DNA of 64,000 nt from Gnetum montanum (Eukaryota > Streptophyta > Gnetopsida > Gnetales > Gnetaceae), in the NCBI GenBank assembly GCA_015680685.1, contig MNCI01004871.1, positions 1,321 through 65,320 of the forward strand, written 5' to 3'. Of this stretch, positions 25,041-38,069 are shown piece after piece. Under the pieces are notes generated by a model that made no database searches, was not told where the DNA came from, and worked only from the letters and a program-made list of their open reading frames with translations. Each line of letters opens with the position of its first letter. The stretch's first letter is position 1. Position numbers and translations under genes: made by a program.

Positions 25041-25970
25041 ATTGCTAATAAAGGAACAATGTAAATAAAAGTAATGGCAGTGAAGCTAATAAATAAAGTC
25101 AACTTTTTTTTCAAGGTAAGAAAACTCAAGGTTGGGGACACAACCCCTACCTACAAAGCAAGGTAGAAGGAATCCACACAACCACGGAAATAAGAGTTAG
25201 GGCAGTGAACAATAAACCCTTTTATTAAATTTTGTATTAAGAAGTGACATAAGGCTATTGATAAAGAATCTTGATTTAAGATCAACTGTGATAGAAAATT
25301 TGTTAAACAATTTATATTATTATTTTTTATTTGATCTTCTTCGCCTTCAAAAGTCAATATTTTGCAAAAGCTTTCTATTGCTACCTCGAATTCTTTTTCT
25401 AGTTTAAGTTCAAACATAGATGTTGAAAGTGATGCAAATGTTGTTATGATAGAGATCATTCTCGCTACTAATAATTAATTTTCCTCAATTCTTCAAAGCA
25501 TTATTTCATTTCTAAGTTTGTAAAGCAAAGTAGACATCCTAAAAATGGAAATATTTTACTTTTTGTATTGTTTTTCGTATTTGCTACTTAGTGTTAAACC
25601 TATGATGTTGTCTAATTTTTTTCTTTATATTAATATTATTTTTAGGGTTTGATAGAATATTAAGTAGAGCCACACTTGTAAGTGGAGGCGAACCTACAAA
25701 CTATCAATTGAGAGATGAGTGTCATGACCACTAAACAATACCATTTTTATTAATGGAGTAAAAGATACTAGAATAATAACATGAAAGTGACATCATTATT
25801 ATAAATATAATAGGGGTACTACTTCATGATTTAAGTTCCCTTACTTTCAAAACCATGACATTAAACCAAATTTAAAGAGCATTAGAAAGATTAAAAACAA
25901 TGAGTGTTAGCCTAATGGTAAGGATCCTAACTTTAAGGTAACCCTTAGTCATAGGTTCAATTCTCCTAGT
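25041..25970. other. AT-rich spacer
   Basis: A 102-codon minus-strand frame (25151-25459) shows no recognisable motif. Nothing else seen. Confidence 0.4.
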
Positions 25971-26699
25971 TAACATTGAATAATAAATTTAAAGTAAAAA
26001 TGTTTTGTAAGAGGAATTTTAAAATTGGAGTATTAATCCTAGGTAGTAGTACTATTTATAGTGAAGGACTTTTTGATCTTGAATTATCACTTCTATTTTA
26101 TCATGGTTTATGCTATTATTAAAATTTCATTCCATATATTTTGTTTTACTTCTACTAACTTTTAACATTTTTTATTTTAGAGTATGTTTTTACTTTTCCA
26201 TTTTAGAAGCAATATTTTTTGGAGCTATATCTACCAACATAATAACATTGACAAAAAGCATACACTGGGGATTTCATCTTGTATTTCTTTTGTCAATTCA
26301 TTCATGACAATGGTAACTAGGTAACATTGAATTATAAATCAAAAGTAAAAACGTTTTGTAAGAGGAATTTTAAAATTGGTCTACATTGAACTCCATTTGA
26401 TTGGAGTATTGATCCTAGGTAGTACTACTATTTATAATGAGGAACTTTTTGATCTTGAATTATCACTTCTATTTTATCATAGTTTATGCTATTATTGAAA
26501 TTGCATTCCATATATTCTATTTTACTTCTACTAATTTTTAACTTTTTTTTATTCTAGAGTATGTCTTTACTTTTCCATTTTAGAAGCAATATTTTTTGAA
26601 GCTATATCTACCAACATAATAACATTGACAAAAAGCATTCACTAAGGGATTTCATCTTGTATTTCTTTTGTCAATTCATTCATGACAATGGTAACTAAG
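25971..26699 (-). repeat. Tandemly duplicated LINE reverse transcriptase fragment
   Basis: Two direct copies, 25971-26321 and 26322-26699, each starting TAACATTGAAT and ending ATGACAATGGTAACTA, about 90% alike by eye. On the minus strand each translates to the same LINE RT segment as the plus-strand remnant at 24100-24480 (NELTKEIQDEIP, LKISRSKIEYMECNFNN, YLGSILQS). So the same LINE fragment exists three times here, twice inverted relative to the first. Confidence 0.75.
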
Positions 26700-26725
26700 T
26701 TTAGGCAAAATAAATTAGAAGTGGA

Positions 26726-27585
26726 TGATGAGCGGCAAGGTACCCCTATGCTCAACCATACGAATACGAGCGTGTATGCACGATCCAGTCAAACTCTGCA
26801 AACAAACTAGTTGTGGCACTTAGATAGTTATACGTTGATCGCAATTCATTGTCTTCCCACCTAGACTAGTATTTTCTTTGTCACGTATGGTTTTGTCCAG
26901 AGTGAGGTGTATGATGTAATTCTAACACTATGTTACTCCTAAAGATAGTGAGGAACACTTGAGTAAACTAATAAGCAATAGGAAATAAGATCTAAGCTAG
27001 TCTAAGTGTGATGAGCATCTGTCCTTAATCATTCATACGCATCTTGGACCTTGTGTACTACTTCTAGGATTACCAAGCGCACATTACTTGAGCACTGCTA
27101 GATACGGGTTACCAAGTAGTTACACTTAAATGTTCATGATTAAGATGTACGCATTCCGCATTATCAATAGAAATAGTAAATGATGATAAATAAATATAAA
27201 CTAAAAATAATAATAAATATTAATCAATGATTAAACAATTAAAAATTAAGTGAATGCTACAATGATCGAGTAATCTTGATCTTTATTGTTGATTATGTGC
27301 ATGTCCAAATACGTCACACTCGAACAAAGGTTCGGTACAATTACAAGCATCACACTGCAGGCATGCACTTGGGAAAAGAACTGAAAGCTAACTTAAAATT
27401 TGACAAAAAGACTCAACCCTAAAAACTTACCAAAATTTACCTACTTCCTGTGTGCCTGAGTGTTATATTTATAGGCTAACACATGAATCACAATATTGTG
27501 TATACAATATCATTACCCAGGTGGCGATATCGTGTACATGATATTGTGTATCTGATATCAGGGCCTGGAAAACCGTAATTCATCA
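26726..27585 (-). repeat. Element C: 3' LTR
   Basis: 860 bp, minus ends TGATGAATTAC...CTCATCA. U3 has several ATATCG-type palindromes (about 27490-27570), TATAAATA at 27473-27466, AATAAAGATC at 27288-27279. Diverged from A/B/D LTRs but clearly homologous; J (38957) is its closest relative here. Confidence 0.88.
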
Positions 27586-27640
27586 TAACCCCATGACTAA
27601 ATAATAACTCATCCTCGAGTTAAACAAACAAAATGAGAAT
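27586..27640 (-). promoter_or_regulatory. Element C: polypurine tract region
   Basis: Minus strand CTCGAGGATGAG ... TTTAGTCATGGGGTTA next to the LTR. Same layout as in B and D. Confidence 0.75.
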
Positions 27641-27774
27641 AAGTTCATTTGATTACATAGTGGATAGGTATGGGATTATGGACTAACTATGAATTATTTC
27701 ATGCCGCAATGTGAAATTAAATAAAACAAAATTGGGACACCAACATAATATACAAAATACAAAATTATTGGGAC

Positions 27775-30572
27775 TCATGTGGTCCCTGGTGGTAGTGGCT
27801 CCTCCATGGGCTTCTTCCCCTTATCTTGTGCTCTAGGCTCTGGAAATGGATATCTCTAAAGGAGCGCTTGAAGCTTTTCTTCTTCTATTCGAGGATCATG
27901 TGTCATCCATGCTGATGTTCCACTATTTTATGGAGTCAACATCTCCCATGGACACTGTAGTTGTAGAAACATTTGATTAGCTTTGACGTATCAAGTTGCA
28001 AATAATTTTCATTCCTCTTTGTAGGCTCTAGCTTTGTCTCTACATTCTTGATAATTCGTGAGCCGTGGAGCCAAATCTGCCACATCTTTCTGACCTTGGT
28101 AGCTAGCTTTTACCACCTTCAATTTAGAATTTGCTACCTCCAATTTTTGCAATGTCTTTTTATGTTCAGCAAATTCTATTTCATATTTGGTGTAGGTGGT
28201 AGCTACTTGCTTTTCCAACTCTATCCTTGAGCATCCTATTGTTAACATGGCCAAGTTGGCATACTGTAGGTTTGCCAACTCCATGTATTCAGTGAGATCC
28301 TAGATCTACAGGTCTCGACTCCTTAGTTTTTCTTGGTGGGCAAAGGCGTAAGTGTCTAGTATGGCCCACCAGTTAGTGTTTTAAGCACTAAAAGCATAGA
28401 TATGGGTCTTAGCCATATGGATCTATTTTTCAATGATCTTCTTATACATCCCCACCTAGTCCTGGAAATGTTCCTTTAACTTTTCATTTTGCTTAGCTTC
28501 ATTTTAACATGTGCTTATTTTAATGGTCGTCCTCTGACAGATGGCATGCACCTCCTCTATTGAGAGGATCATGTTTTCTCTAGCTAAGCGATTCATGTCT
28601 TGGTTGACCCTTATTAGTTGTTCTCGCATTTGTTAAAAATTTTCCTTGAGAACATTCTTTTATTTTTCAATTGATGTCAACCGAAGATTCTCAGCAGCAA
28701 GAAGTTTATTTTTTTCTTGTAAGGCCTTGAGTGCTTTTGCATGTGCATATGTTTAGGCTTGTGCTTTCAAAGAATCCTAATCAGCCTTCTCCTTTTCCAC
28801 TACTACCCTTTTATTCTCTTCTAATAATTTATTTAGTTGCTCCATCTGAAATAACTCTAGCTGGTTCACTAGGATAAGTTGGGACAGATCTTGCTATGTG
28901 GCTTGTAGGGCAATGAACTTCTCCTGGAGTCTTTTCAACTCATCTTTTGCATGTTCAACCCTAACGTCAGCCATGACAAGATTCCCTTTGGTGGAAATGA
29001 GGTCTGATTGTACTACTGTGACATCTTGAGAGATGTCAAATAAGGAAGTCATTACTTGTCTTGTTTGCAACAATCAATCTAGAGCATTTTCATGTTCCAC
29101 AGGAGTCATCGAGGGATTGACTAGGACTTGAACATCGCATGCTCCTATGAGATCCACTGGTGGCACAATAGAGACATTAAATGATTCTTTGATGTGATCT
29201 ATAATCACTTTTGCTACTCCTACTAGATCCTAGTGTTGCATGACCACTATTGTGGCACCTTCACCAATTTCTAATTGCACTTGAAAAGATGTAACATTTC
29301 CAAAAATTTGTTGTGACCAATGTGATTCCCCTCCTCCTGTTTGTATTAAGACCTTGCCCTATGTGTGATCAATTAAGATCATGGGCTATATGGCATCGTC
29401 AATAACCTTGAAGAGGTTAGTCTCATCACAACTTTCCCAACTGACCATTTCTGTGATGGCCATGAGATGGTTCATTGACGGTTAATAATCTTGTGGCGAC
29501 AGTGGTGGTTGATCCTACTAGCCTGTGGGCTACATGCTGGGCCTTGCTTCCTATTGTTGATTGGGCCTTGTGTCTGAAAGTTGGCTAGGTGTTGCTATTT
29601 GAGGTGCAATGGGCCCAACCGTCTCCTCTTGCTCAGGCTCCAATGTTTCACTAGCATCTTTCCTTGGTGCTGGTGGCTTCAATAATTCAGCATATGAAGC
29701 ATTTTGAGCTTTTCTGGGGATGTCATTAGTGTACCCCAGAATTCCAGCATGCCGACACAACTTCCTGATTAGACACAGGAAAGGCAATGCAAACTTCACT
29801 GTCTTACGTTCTTTGAACTACCTCAATATTTTTGTTAGATATAAATGGGGCAGATTGCCATCAATCTTACCCATCAAGATTGTGCTTCCTCTAACCGCAT
29901 AGGTGGAGATCCTGTTTAGTCCTTTTGTTGGAAAGATGTCATAGGTGCCAATTTTAAAATAGATGTTCTCTTTAAGAGTGAGCTCCCCATATGTTTTGTC
30001 CTTCTTTCAATACACCCTCTTTAGCCATATTTTTCGTGCATCAGCATCAAAGTGAGTAGACAGATGAGCAACCTTAGGCCCTATATTTGGAAGGTTCAGA
30101 ACTTCCAAAATGGCCTTAGCAAAGAAATCAACTGAAATCCCACCAATGTGAACAGTGGTGCCTTCCTCTTTATTATGCCAAAATTGGTAAGTCTTCCCCA
30201 AATACCATTCACTGCTTTCCAAGAGAATAGACTATAGTGGAGATCCTTTGAGTTGATCTCAACTGACTTAGGGGAAAATTCGATAAAAGGTCCAAAATTG
30301 AGTTCCACGATCACTACAATTGATGTGGACCTTTTCCAAATTACCTGAACACATTTCGGGGACAACATGATATGTTGTCCTTGTTCAGGTACCCTACCTT
30401 CTCCACCTTCCGCTTGCCTATATTATGCAGTGATAGGGGTTTCTTGATGGATGCTGAATGATTGTGCCTCCTTCTCTGCATGTTTTATGAGAGGTCCTTG
30501 GCCTCTACCTCTCTTTGGACGTTTGGATGCACCTTGAGAGGGTCCTCCTTGTTGTCCTCATTTAAAGGCCAT
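27775..30572 (-). pseudogene. Element C: accessory ORF, plant transposon-protein-like domain plus coiled coil
   Basis: About 932 codons in gag sense from ATG 30572 (MAFK...) to TGA 27775-27777. N-terminus is basic and Gly/Gln-rich (SKRPKRGRGQG). About residues 130-260 resemble the domain named 'putative plant transposon protein' in many plant proteins: VHIGGISVDFFAKAIL-x-VLNLP, W then LTLKENIYFKIG, a RISTYAVRGSTILMGKIDG block and LPFLCLIRKLCRHAGI. Then an acidic linker (about 29551-29800) and a long Leu/Glu/Lys/Gln heptad region (about 28000-29000), likely a coiled coil. At least 15 stops, mostly TAG/TAA/TGA one C-to-T change from Gln/Arg/Trp, and one net frameshift near 30220. Not pol; function unknown. 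Confidence 0.55.
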
Positions 30573-31317
30573 CTGTAATCACACCGGAATCAATTGTTAG
30601 TAAGGTCATTTAACATAATTTAATTATCTTATACCTTACTCATTACCTTTAATTAATTTTGAATTCTTGCTTAGTGTGATTTTAGAGTTAAAAAATTTTA
30701 AGAAAATCCCCCTAAAAGTTTTAATATCAGGCCCAATTTGATCAAGTGACTTCAATAATAATTTTCATGGTTTGGGTGAAGGAATAAAATTAGTTTGGCA
30801 TAAATTCTTCACATTCCTTAAGATCACTTACCCCTTTGATATCCTTTGAGAGACAGCAAATTTTGAAAAAGTTATGCACAACTTGGGGCATACCCTTCCC
30901 CCACGACTGAGTTAAACACTCTAGGTTTAAGCAGGTTCAATCGGAAGGAGAATTGACACGTTAACGTGTGAGATATGGATGGTTAAATGGTAGGTGCACA
31001 AAGCATNGATACCAGGTACCTGATATCGCATCCCTTCCAAAATAAGATACTTGGCAAAATTGATAAATTTTCAAGTTTCCACAACTAAAAAGAAAATATT
31101 TAAGGTAAATTTGAAAGATCTGGGGTAATCTGAAGTGGTCATTAAGGCATCAAAAATGTAAAAAAGTGGAATTATACAATGAAGTTCTCAAATAGGGTGA
31201 GGAAAAAGAAGATGTAGTGGTGCACAGGAATGTTTGGGTTGAGATAATAATAAAGGAAAGAATAAATTTAGTAGTGCAATACTCAAAGAGTATAAGATGA
31301 TGTGGTGGTGTGCAATA
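30573..31317. other. Element C internal non-coding segment left of the G insertion
   Basis: AT-rich, contains one N (31007) next to ATACCAGGTACCTGATATCGC. A short LTR-like GATATCGC motif occurs here, but no further homology to the LTRs was seen. Confidence 0.4.
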
Positions 31318-31322
31318 AGTGC

Positions 31323-32754
31323 TAACGGGCTAGGAAAAATTTGGTGCTAGATACCTTCAAAATTTATTTAATTATTTATTTATTTTGTTCTAAAGATTAT
31401 CATCTCGTCTGTGACTAACCCCGCGAGTCATATCCCATGGAGGAATGATTAAAAAGTCAAAGAAATCATCAAGACAATAAATAGTTAGAATTGGATCCAA
31501 TTAAATTCCATACTTGTGCCTGTCACTCATAAGTAAAATTATAATCCTTTATCCTAACTTCTAATCATAAGTTCAAGAATAAAAATTCATAATTAAATCT
31601 AATTGAAATTATAAATAATAATTGAAGATCACAAAAGAGACTTGCCTAAATTGCAATTCTACCTTGCTGTCTCCACAATGCAGCAATTTTGATTGTGAAT
31701 TACAAGAATTGCCGCAAAGCTCAACAAATCTTCAACAAAAATTTCAAGAATAATGAATTTCAATGTGATATGGAATTCACTGGTATCAACTCCTCCTTTC
31801 CTATTTTCTCAAAAGAAATGAATTTTCTTTTGATGTGTATGCACAATCGATTTTTCTCCTTTTTTTGGTGCCTGATGAATGCCTTTTTTTTATACTACAA
31901 CAAGGTTTAAAAATAAATATTGTAATAATATATTGGTATTGCAAAACCAAATACTGATCTATTAAAATCAGTACTACTGCAAGTCTTGGCTTTCTAATGT
32001 TTTAAATTAATATGGATTCTCAAGGAAGTGGCAAAAGTGGCATATGTGATGCTCCATGCATTCATCCAAGAAGAAGATTTGATTTGAGCCGATGGAGAAT
32101 CTGGTAGAAAAGCCTAGCACCTTATCCTCATCAATCTCCACAATGTCATTGCCTATATTGATGTTTAAAAATAGGTATTTTAGTAATAAATGGATACAGA
32201 AGAATTTGATACCAATCCATTATTTTTGGTGTAGGTGCCAAATCTAGTGTTCTTATTATCATGAATGAAGAAGATAACTTAGACAGCTTGCAACTAGCAA
32301 AATTCCAAGAACATCATCGTTGTCATTGTTATCTGACGACAGTGACAATGACGGTGGCGGGTTCAAATCTAGTAGCAACAACTTGCATTTTTCTCGATTC
32401 TCGAATTACCATTGCGGTCGCAAAGAACCACCTTCCCTATCACCATATATATTATAATATAGTTTATGTAATATATATATATATATATATAATANTATAA
32501 TGTATACATGTAATTATAATCTCATTAATATATAATAATACATTGTACTAGTTAAACTAAAATTAAAATAAACAAAACCACACCAATTAACTAATCATAT
32601 AATAATAATAAACAAATATTTACAACTTACATAAAAAAATAAAATAATCGTTAAATAAACAATTAACTATATGAAATATAGAATGAGATTAATTAAAATG
32701 CATAAGTTTGACAAAAATATTTATTAAAATTGAACAAATTTTTTGGGTTCAACA
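31323..32754 (-). repeat. Element G: 3' LTR
   Basis: About 1.43 kb; minus start TGTTGAACCC, end reads CCGTTA where the other LTR ends GGCTCTTCA. An (AT)n stretch at 32474-32493 next to an N (32495) marks an unresolved spot; the partner LTR has about 150 bp more AT-rich sequence there (41810-42000). No typical polypurine tract is visible right of it. Confidence 0.9.
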
Positions 32755-34505
32755 CAACTCTCGACTAGCTTATGGCCAATGCCGGGTTATAAAGGTGAAA
32801 ATAAAACATTAATATATACATACTCTTATACTACTTTTATTCTAAGACATATGTTTTAGGCTAACACATTAATTAAACTTGTCTATTAAGCAAATGTTTA
32901 TTCACTAATTATTTATTAAGTATGTATATATGATTATTCCTCTTTTTGATGATAAATTCTTATTTTTGGATAGTCCACATATAACTCAATTAGTAAGGCC
33001 CTACATAGGATTGCTTGGGCATAACGTCACCTCACAAGGTTTGCTTCATTAGGTGTAAGAATGTCTTACAACCTCAAGGTTTAAACCTCTCCTATGATTT
33101 AAGGACCCAAGATGCATTACTTATATCTAACTCATTCCCTAACTTGTTCTTGGTTCAGCTTACAATTTGGTTATACCCTACTATCATATCCTTTATTACG
33201 TGGTTATCCTTCCCCCTTAATTAAGCTAAGGTATGTAACATACTTAGGTTAATTAGCAAAGATAAATTATTAAAAGGAAACATGATCAAAGGATATACCA
33301 AAAGCAAGAATTATCCTGGGTTTTATATATCGAGACTAAGGGGGAACCAAAGCTAATGGGTAAACAAGTGTTAGTATCCATCATTGGCTACCATAGTAGG
33401 GATCTCAACCACTAACACCTATGGGAAACATGATGGGAAACACAATGAAAACCCATGCACAAAAGTATCACTAGTCAAATGAGATGACCATGTAGAATAA
33501 AAATGGGATGATAACTCAAAAATAAAAATGAGGAATATCAAAAGGTAAAAATTAGGTAACTAAAAGAAAACAATAATATGGAAAGTGCAAAACAAAAATA
33601 AAAAAAACAACAATCTAAAAAATACAAAGAAACATAAGTAACTAAATAACAAAGTAGAAGGAATGATTAGAGGTGAAGATGTCTATTAAGATACCAACTG
33701 TGGATGAGTGACTTCTTCGCTGCCAATGTTATACCCTAGTTCTAAGGTAGTGGCATCAAAAGTAGATTGATAATTGACACCTAACCCTTAAACACTCTGC
33801 TTACATAAAGGGGTTCTTGTAGGATGCTTGAAATTATGAGCTTAGAGCATCATCCCAACTGTAAGGTTCTTATGGGAGTGGGGCTCAACTCAAGATTGAA
33901 GGTTCTTATGAGGTCATTTTTCTTGTTTTTTTTTTTTCAATTATTTCTTGCATTGTATCTTATCTTGGTGGTCTTTTTTTTATATAATTTTTTTTTCTCT
34001 ATTTTTTTGTCTTTTTTTCTATAAGAAATTCAATATGAGCTTCAATCATGAGGTCCTTGTGGGAGCCAATTTCATTTTATAAGGGTTTCTCACATGGCTT
34101 AATATAGATAGATGTCTTTCACTACCAAAGAAACAAGGTCCAATATAACACACCCTTTCCACCTTAGTGACTCATCCAAGTAAGTATTTAATAAAAACCA
34201 AATACCAATAAACATTACCTTAAACTAAGCTATGTAGCCACCTTAACTTATGAACAATGTACTTAAAGAATATTGTTTTAAAAACAACAATGAAATTTAT
34301 TATGTGTAAGAAACTTATTAGTCTAAGGCTCACCCTTAGTTGGATTTTGGGTTTAAACCTACCTATTTCAAGGTAGGAGGAGTTTTCCTTCTCTCTTGCA
34401 TTCCAGACATGATGCTACTAAATTCTTTATAGTCCCAACTCACAATAGAATGTCCTATTGACCTCTACATTTTTCAAGGTGAAAGTTGTAGACTGAATAT
34501 GATTC
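32755..34505 (-). other. Element G: non-coding tail
   Basis: AT-rich region between integrase end and 3' LTR, with poly-T runs at 33920-34020. No ORF beyond about 70 codons, no known motif. Confidence 0.5.
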
Positions 34506-34510
34506 TTTTA

Positions 34511-35960
34511 TTAATTTATTTCGATGATGAAAGAGTCTAGTTTAGGGGTATATTTAAGAGCTAAGACTTCTAATGAATGGTTTTTATGTAATAAATTTGT
34601 AGTGGGATAAGTTGGATCACTTAGTTTTATTAATTCGTCTTCTCTAGGTTCCTTGATGTCGTGTTGATGATATAACTTAAGTTGTTGACCATTGACTAGG
34701 AACATTGTTGAGGAATCATTAATAGGTGATATGAGGACACTTCCATTATCATGGGGTTGAATAACTAAATAAGGGCCTTCTCACCTAGTTGTTAATTTCC
34801 CTGAAAATTTATGTAGTCTCATAGTATAAAGTAAAACTTTATCATCTATTGAAATTTTTTTTTTTAAGATACTCTTATTGTGTAATGTTTTCATTTGTCA
34901 TTTTACAATTCTTTGTTTGTTCAGAGCATGTAGCCTCATTTTGTCAAGTTCATGAAGCTGATTAATTCTAGAGGCTTGGTTCATGTCTTCATCAAAATTA
35001 AGTTGTTGGGCTAATCGTAAGGATTGATATTTCAGTTCGACTAGTAATAAACATAACTTACCATAAATCAATTGATAAGGTAAATATCTTAAACTTGGTT
35101 TATAAGTAATTCTATAAGCCCAAAGTGCACCTTGTAATTTTTTAGACCAATCCTTCCCTTTAGTACATATAGTTTTTGTTAATATATTTAAAATAATTCT
35201 ATTAGCATTTTCTACTTGGCCATTTGTTTGTGGATGATAGGTAGTAGCTATCTTATGTTGGATGCCACAAGACTTAAAGAATTTTTCCATGATTTTATTG
35301 ACAAAATAGGTTCCTTGATCACTAATGATTGCCCATGGATTTCCAAAACATGTTAAAATATTTTTCCTAAGAAATGCTACAACTACCTTTACATCATTTG
35401 TTGGGGTGGCTTTTGCTTCTACCTATTTAGTAACATAGTCAATACAAACCAAAATGTATTGACATCCATTACATGGTGGAAATGGGCATAAAAAGTCTAA
35501 ACCCCACACATCAAATAGTTCTGTTATTAAAATTAGTTTAAGGGACATTTCATGTCTTTTTGTTATGGCTCCCATTCATTGATATTTATCACATTCTTGC
35601 ACATACTTATGTGCATCTTTAAAAATGGAGGGCTAATAAAATCCACTTTGAAGGATTTTGATAACAGTATGTTCGCTATCAAAATGGCCTCCTCCTAAAT
35701 CATCATGGCACATTTGTAGAATTTCTTGTTGTTGATTTTTAGCCACACATCTCCTTGCTATGTTATCTTTACATATTCTATAGAGGTATGAACTACTCCA
35801 AATGTATCTAGATATGCTACGTAAGAAAGATTTTTTTTTCTTCTTTAGTCCAATTAGTAGGAGTTTTCATAGTAGCAAGATAGTTGGCAATATTAGCAAA
35901 CCAAGGATTCTTTTTTGTAGAAAAAAGTTGTTCATCAGGAAATTCATCATAAAAAATTTC
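34511..35960 (-). pseudogene. pol: Element G: integrase pseudogene (catalytic triad kept)
   Basis: HHCC-like start CHDDLGGGHF ... CDKYQ (last Cys is Tyr), then VWGLDFLCPF (first Asp, about 35500), IISDQGTYF (second Asp, about 35320) and YHPQTNGQVENANR (catalytic Glu, about 35225). The C-terminal part (34511-34705) ends KLSDPTYPTTN. The frame changes near the T9 run at about 35830, and there are a few TAG/TGA codons. So the DDE residues survive although the gene is broken. Confidence 0.85.
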
Positions 35961-35966
35961 TTGTGT

Positions 35967-37586
35967 TCAATTCTCATCAGGAGTTTCTAACCTAGAAAGA
36001 TTATTTGCTACTACATTTTCCCTATCACTTTTATCTACAATAACTAAGTCAAATTCTTGGAGTAATAAACACCATCTCATTATTCTTGCATTTTCTATTT
36101 TTTTGATAGCTAAGAATTTAATGGTTGAATGATCAATATATACTCTAGTTTTATATCCAATTAAATAATTTCTAAATTCATCTAGAGCATATACAATGGC
36201 TAATAATTCTTTTTCTCTAGTTGTATAATTTACTTGGGCTTGGTCTAGACTTTTGGACACATAATAAATCACTCTTGGTTTATTATCAATGTATTGTCCG
36301 AAAACTACCCCCTCTGCTGTGTCACTAGCATCACACATTAAATCAAATAGATAATCCCAATTAGGTGTGTTTAATATAGGGGTTGTGGTTACTCATTTTT
36401 TTAGTTCCAAAAATGCTTCGTGACAATCATTGGTCCAAACAAATGAAACATCCTTTTATAAAAGCATATATAGTGGTTTAGCAATTTTTGAGAAATCTTT
36501 AATAAATCTTCTATAATATCCAGCATGTCCTAGAAAGGAACGAAGAGACTTTAAATTTTTTGGAGCTGGTAGTGTAGATATGACTCTTATTTTCTCATCA
36601 TCCATTCTTATCCCTTCTTTAGAAATAACATGTCCTAATACAATGCCACTTATAACCATTAAGTGACTCTTTTCCCAACTTAATTTTAATTTTTTATCTA
36701 TGCATCTATCTAAGACATGTTCAATATGTTGTAAGGTTTTATCATAAGAATCCCCATAAACTAAAAACTCATCCATAAAGATTTCAACATAATTCTCTAA
36801 CATATTCGAAAATATTGAAATCATGGCTCTTTGAAAAGTGGCTGGTGCATTACAGAGGCCAAAAGGCATTCCTCTATAAGCGAAAGTTCTATAAGGACAT
36901 GTGAAGGTTGTTTTATGTTGGTCTTCAGGGGTAATAGTTACCTAATTGTAACCACTAAATAGATCCAAAAAATAGTAGTATTCATGTCCTTCTAATTTTT
37001 CTAAAATTTGATCTATGTATGGTAATGGAAAATGGTCCTTTTTTGTGTTTTGGTTTAATCTTCTATAGTATACACAAACTCTCCATTTTCCACCCTTTTT
37101 TGGACCTACAGTAATGGGACTTACCCATTCACTATTTGCTATTGGATAAATGATTTCTTCTTTCCAAAGTTTTGAAATTTCATCTTTAACTATTTGTTTT
37201 AAGGCTGGATTAATTCGTCTTGGGGGAATTCTTATTGGTTTAACATTGTCTTCTAGATAGATATGATGTTGGCAGATGTTGGGTGAGATTCTTTGGTGAA
37301 GGTCCCCATAGCTCCATGCAAATGCTTCAGATTTTCTATGCAAAATTTCTAATAATTTGTTTTCTTGTTCATTGGTAACTTGGGAGTTTATTATTAATGG
37401 TTTATTTTGATCTAAAAAGATATACTTAAGTGTATTAGGTAATTCTTTATGCTTCAAGGAATCTTTATTTGTAGATTGAATTATCTCTCTGATATTTCCT
37501 GACCCTAAATTTAGAATTTGGTCAAGGAGATCTTGTTGTTCCTTAGTTGAGGGGTCTAAAGGTCCTTCCTCAAAAGTATTTAACAC
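35967..37586 (-). pseudogene. pol: Element G: reverse transcriptase-RNase H pseudogene
   Basis: One frame. Pre-RT region, then SEWVSPITVGPKKGGKWRVC, KKDHFPLPYIDQILEKLEGHEYYYFLDLFSGYN, MPFGLCNAPATFQ and the catalytic box IFMDEFLVYG (about 36775), in which the second Asp of F-x-DD is Glu. RNase H follows with MCDASDTAEGVV, TTREKELLAIVYALDEF, YIDHST and ENVVANNLSRL (last catalytic Asp is Asn). Stops at 36942 (TAG, Gln expected), 36456 (TAA, Gln expected), a TGA near 36395 (Arg expected) and 35967 (TGA, Trp expected); all are C-to-T type. Confidence 0.88.
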
Positions 37587-37601
37587 TAAGGTTTTCCTAT
37601 C

Positions 37602-38069
37602 TTATGCCATTGCTGAAGTGGGTAGAGTGTAAAGCATTCTTGCTTCCTTCAAGTCTATATTTAAACGATGTTCTTTTACCTTATCATATATATTTAGTGT
37701 AATAGTGAGATTTACAAATGAGAGTTGAAGTTGGCCAGATCTACAATTAATTATCACATTAGCTATTGCTAACCAAGGTCTACCTAATATAATAGGGAAA
37801 CAATCAAGATCTTTTACTTCTAGGACAACAAAATCAATTGGGTATTTTCCCTTTTCTACCTCTATTATTAAGTCTTTTATGATTCTTATGGGTTTTACAC
37901 TTGAACCATCAGCTAATGATATTGTCATGTTTACTCTTCTTATATCTTCTATATCTAGTGATCTAGCCATTTCAACAGGTATAATATTAATACTAGCTCC
38001 TAAATCCAATAGGGCATTCCTAATTTCTTGTCCATTTATCTTGATTGGAATCGTAGGAACTCTTGGATC
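37602..38069 (-). pseudogene. pol: Element G: aspartic protease
   Basis: Open for 135 codons. Active-site loop LLDLGASINIIPVEMARSLD, the D-L-G-A-S form typical of Athila, flap region ISLADGSSVKPIRIIKD and the LGRPWLA motif near residue 90. The TAA at 37602 follows SAMA and replaces a CAA expected before DRKTLVL, after which the same frame continues into RT. Gag-PR-RT was thus a single polyprotein. Confidence 0.88.

Noticed and set aside
32474-32500. (AT)n stretch as a functional element
   Set aside because: Simple repeat next to an N, inside an AT-rich part of the G LTR; probably poorly resolved sequence.
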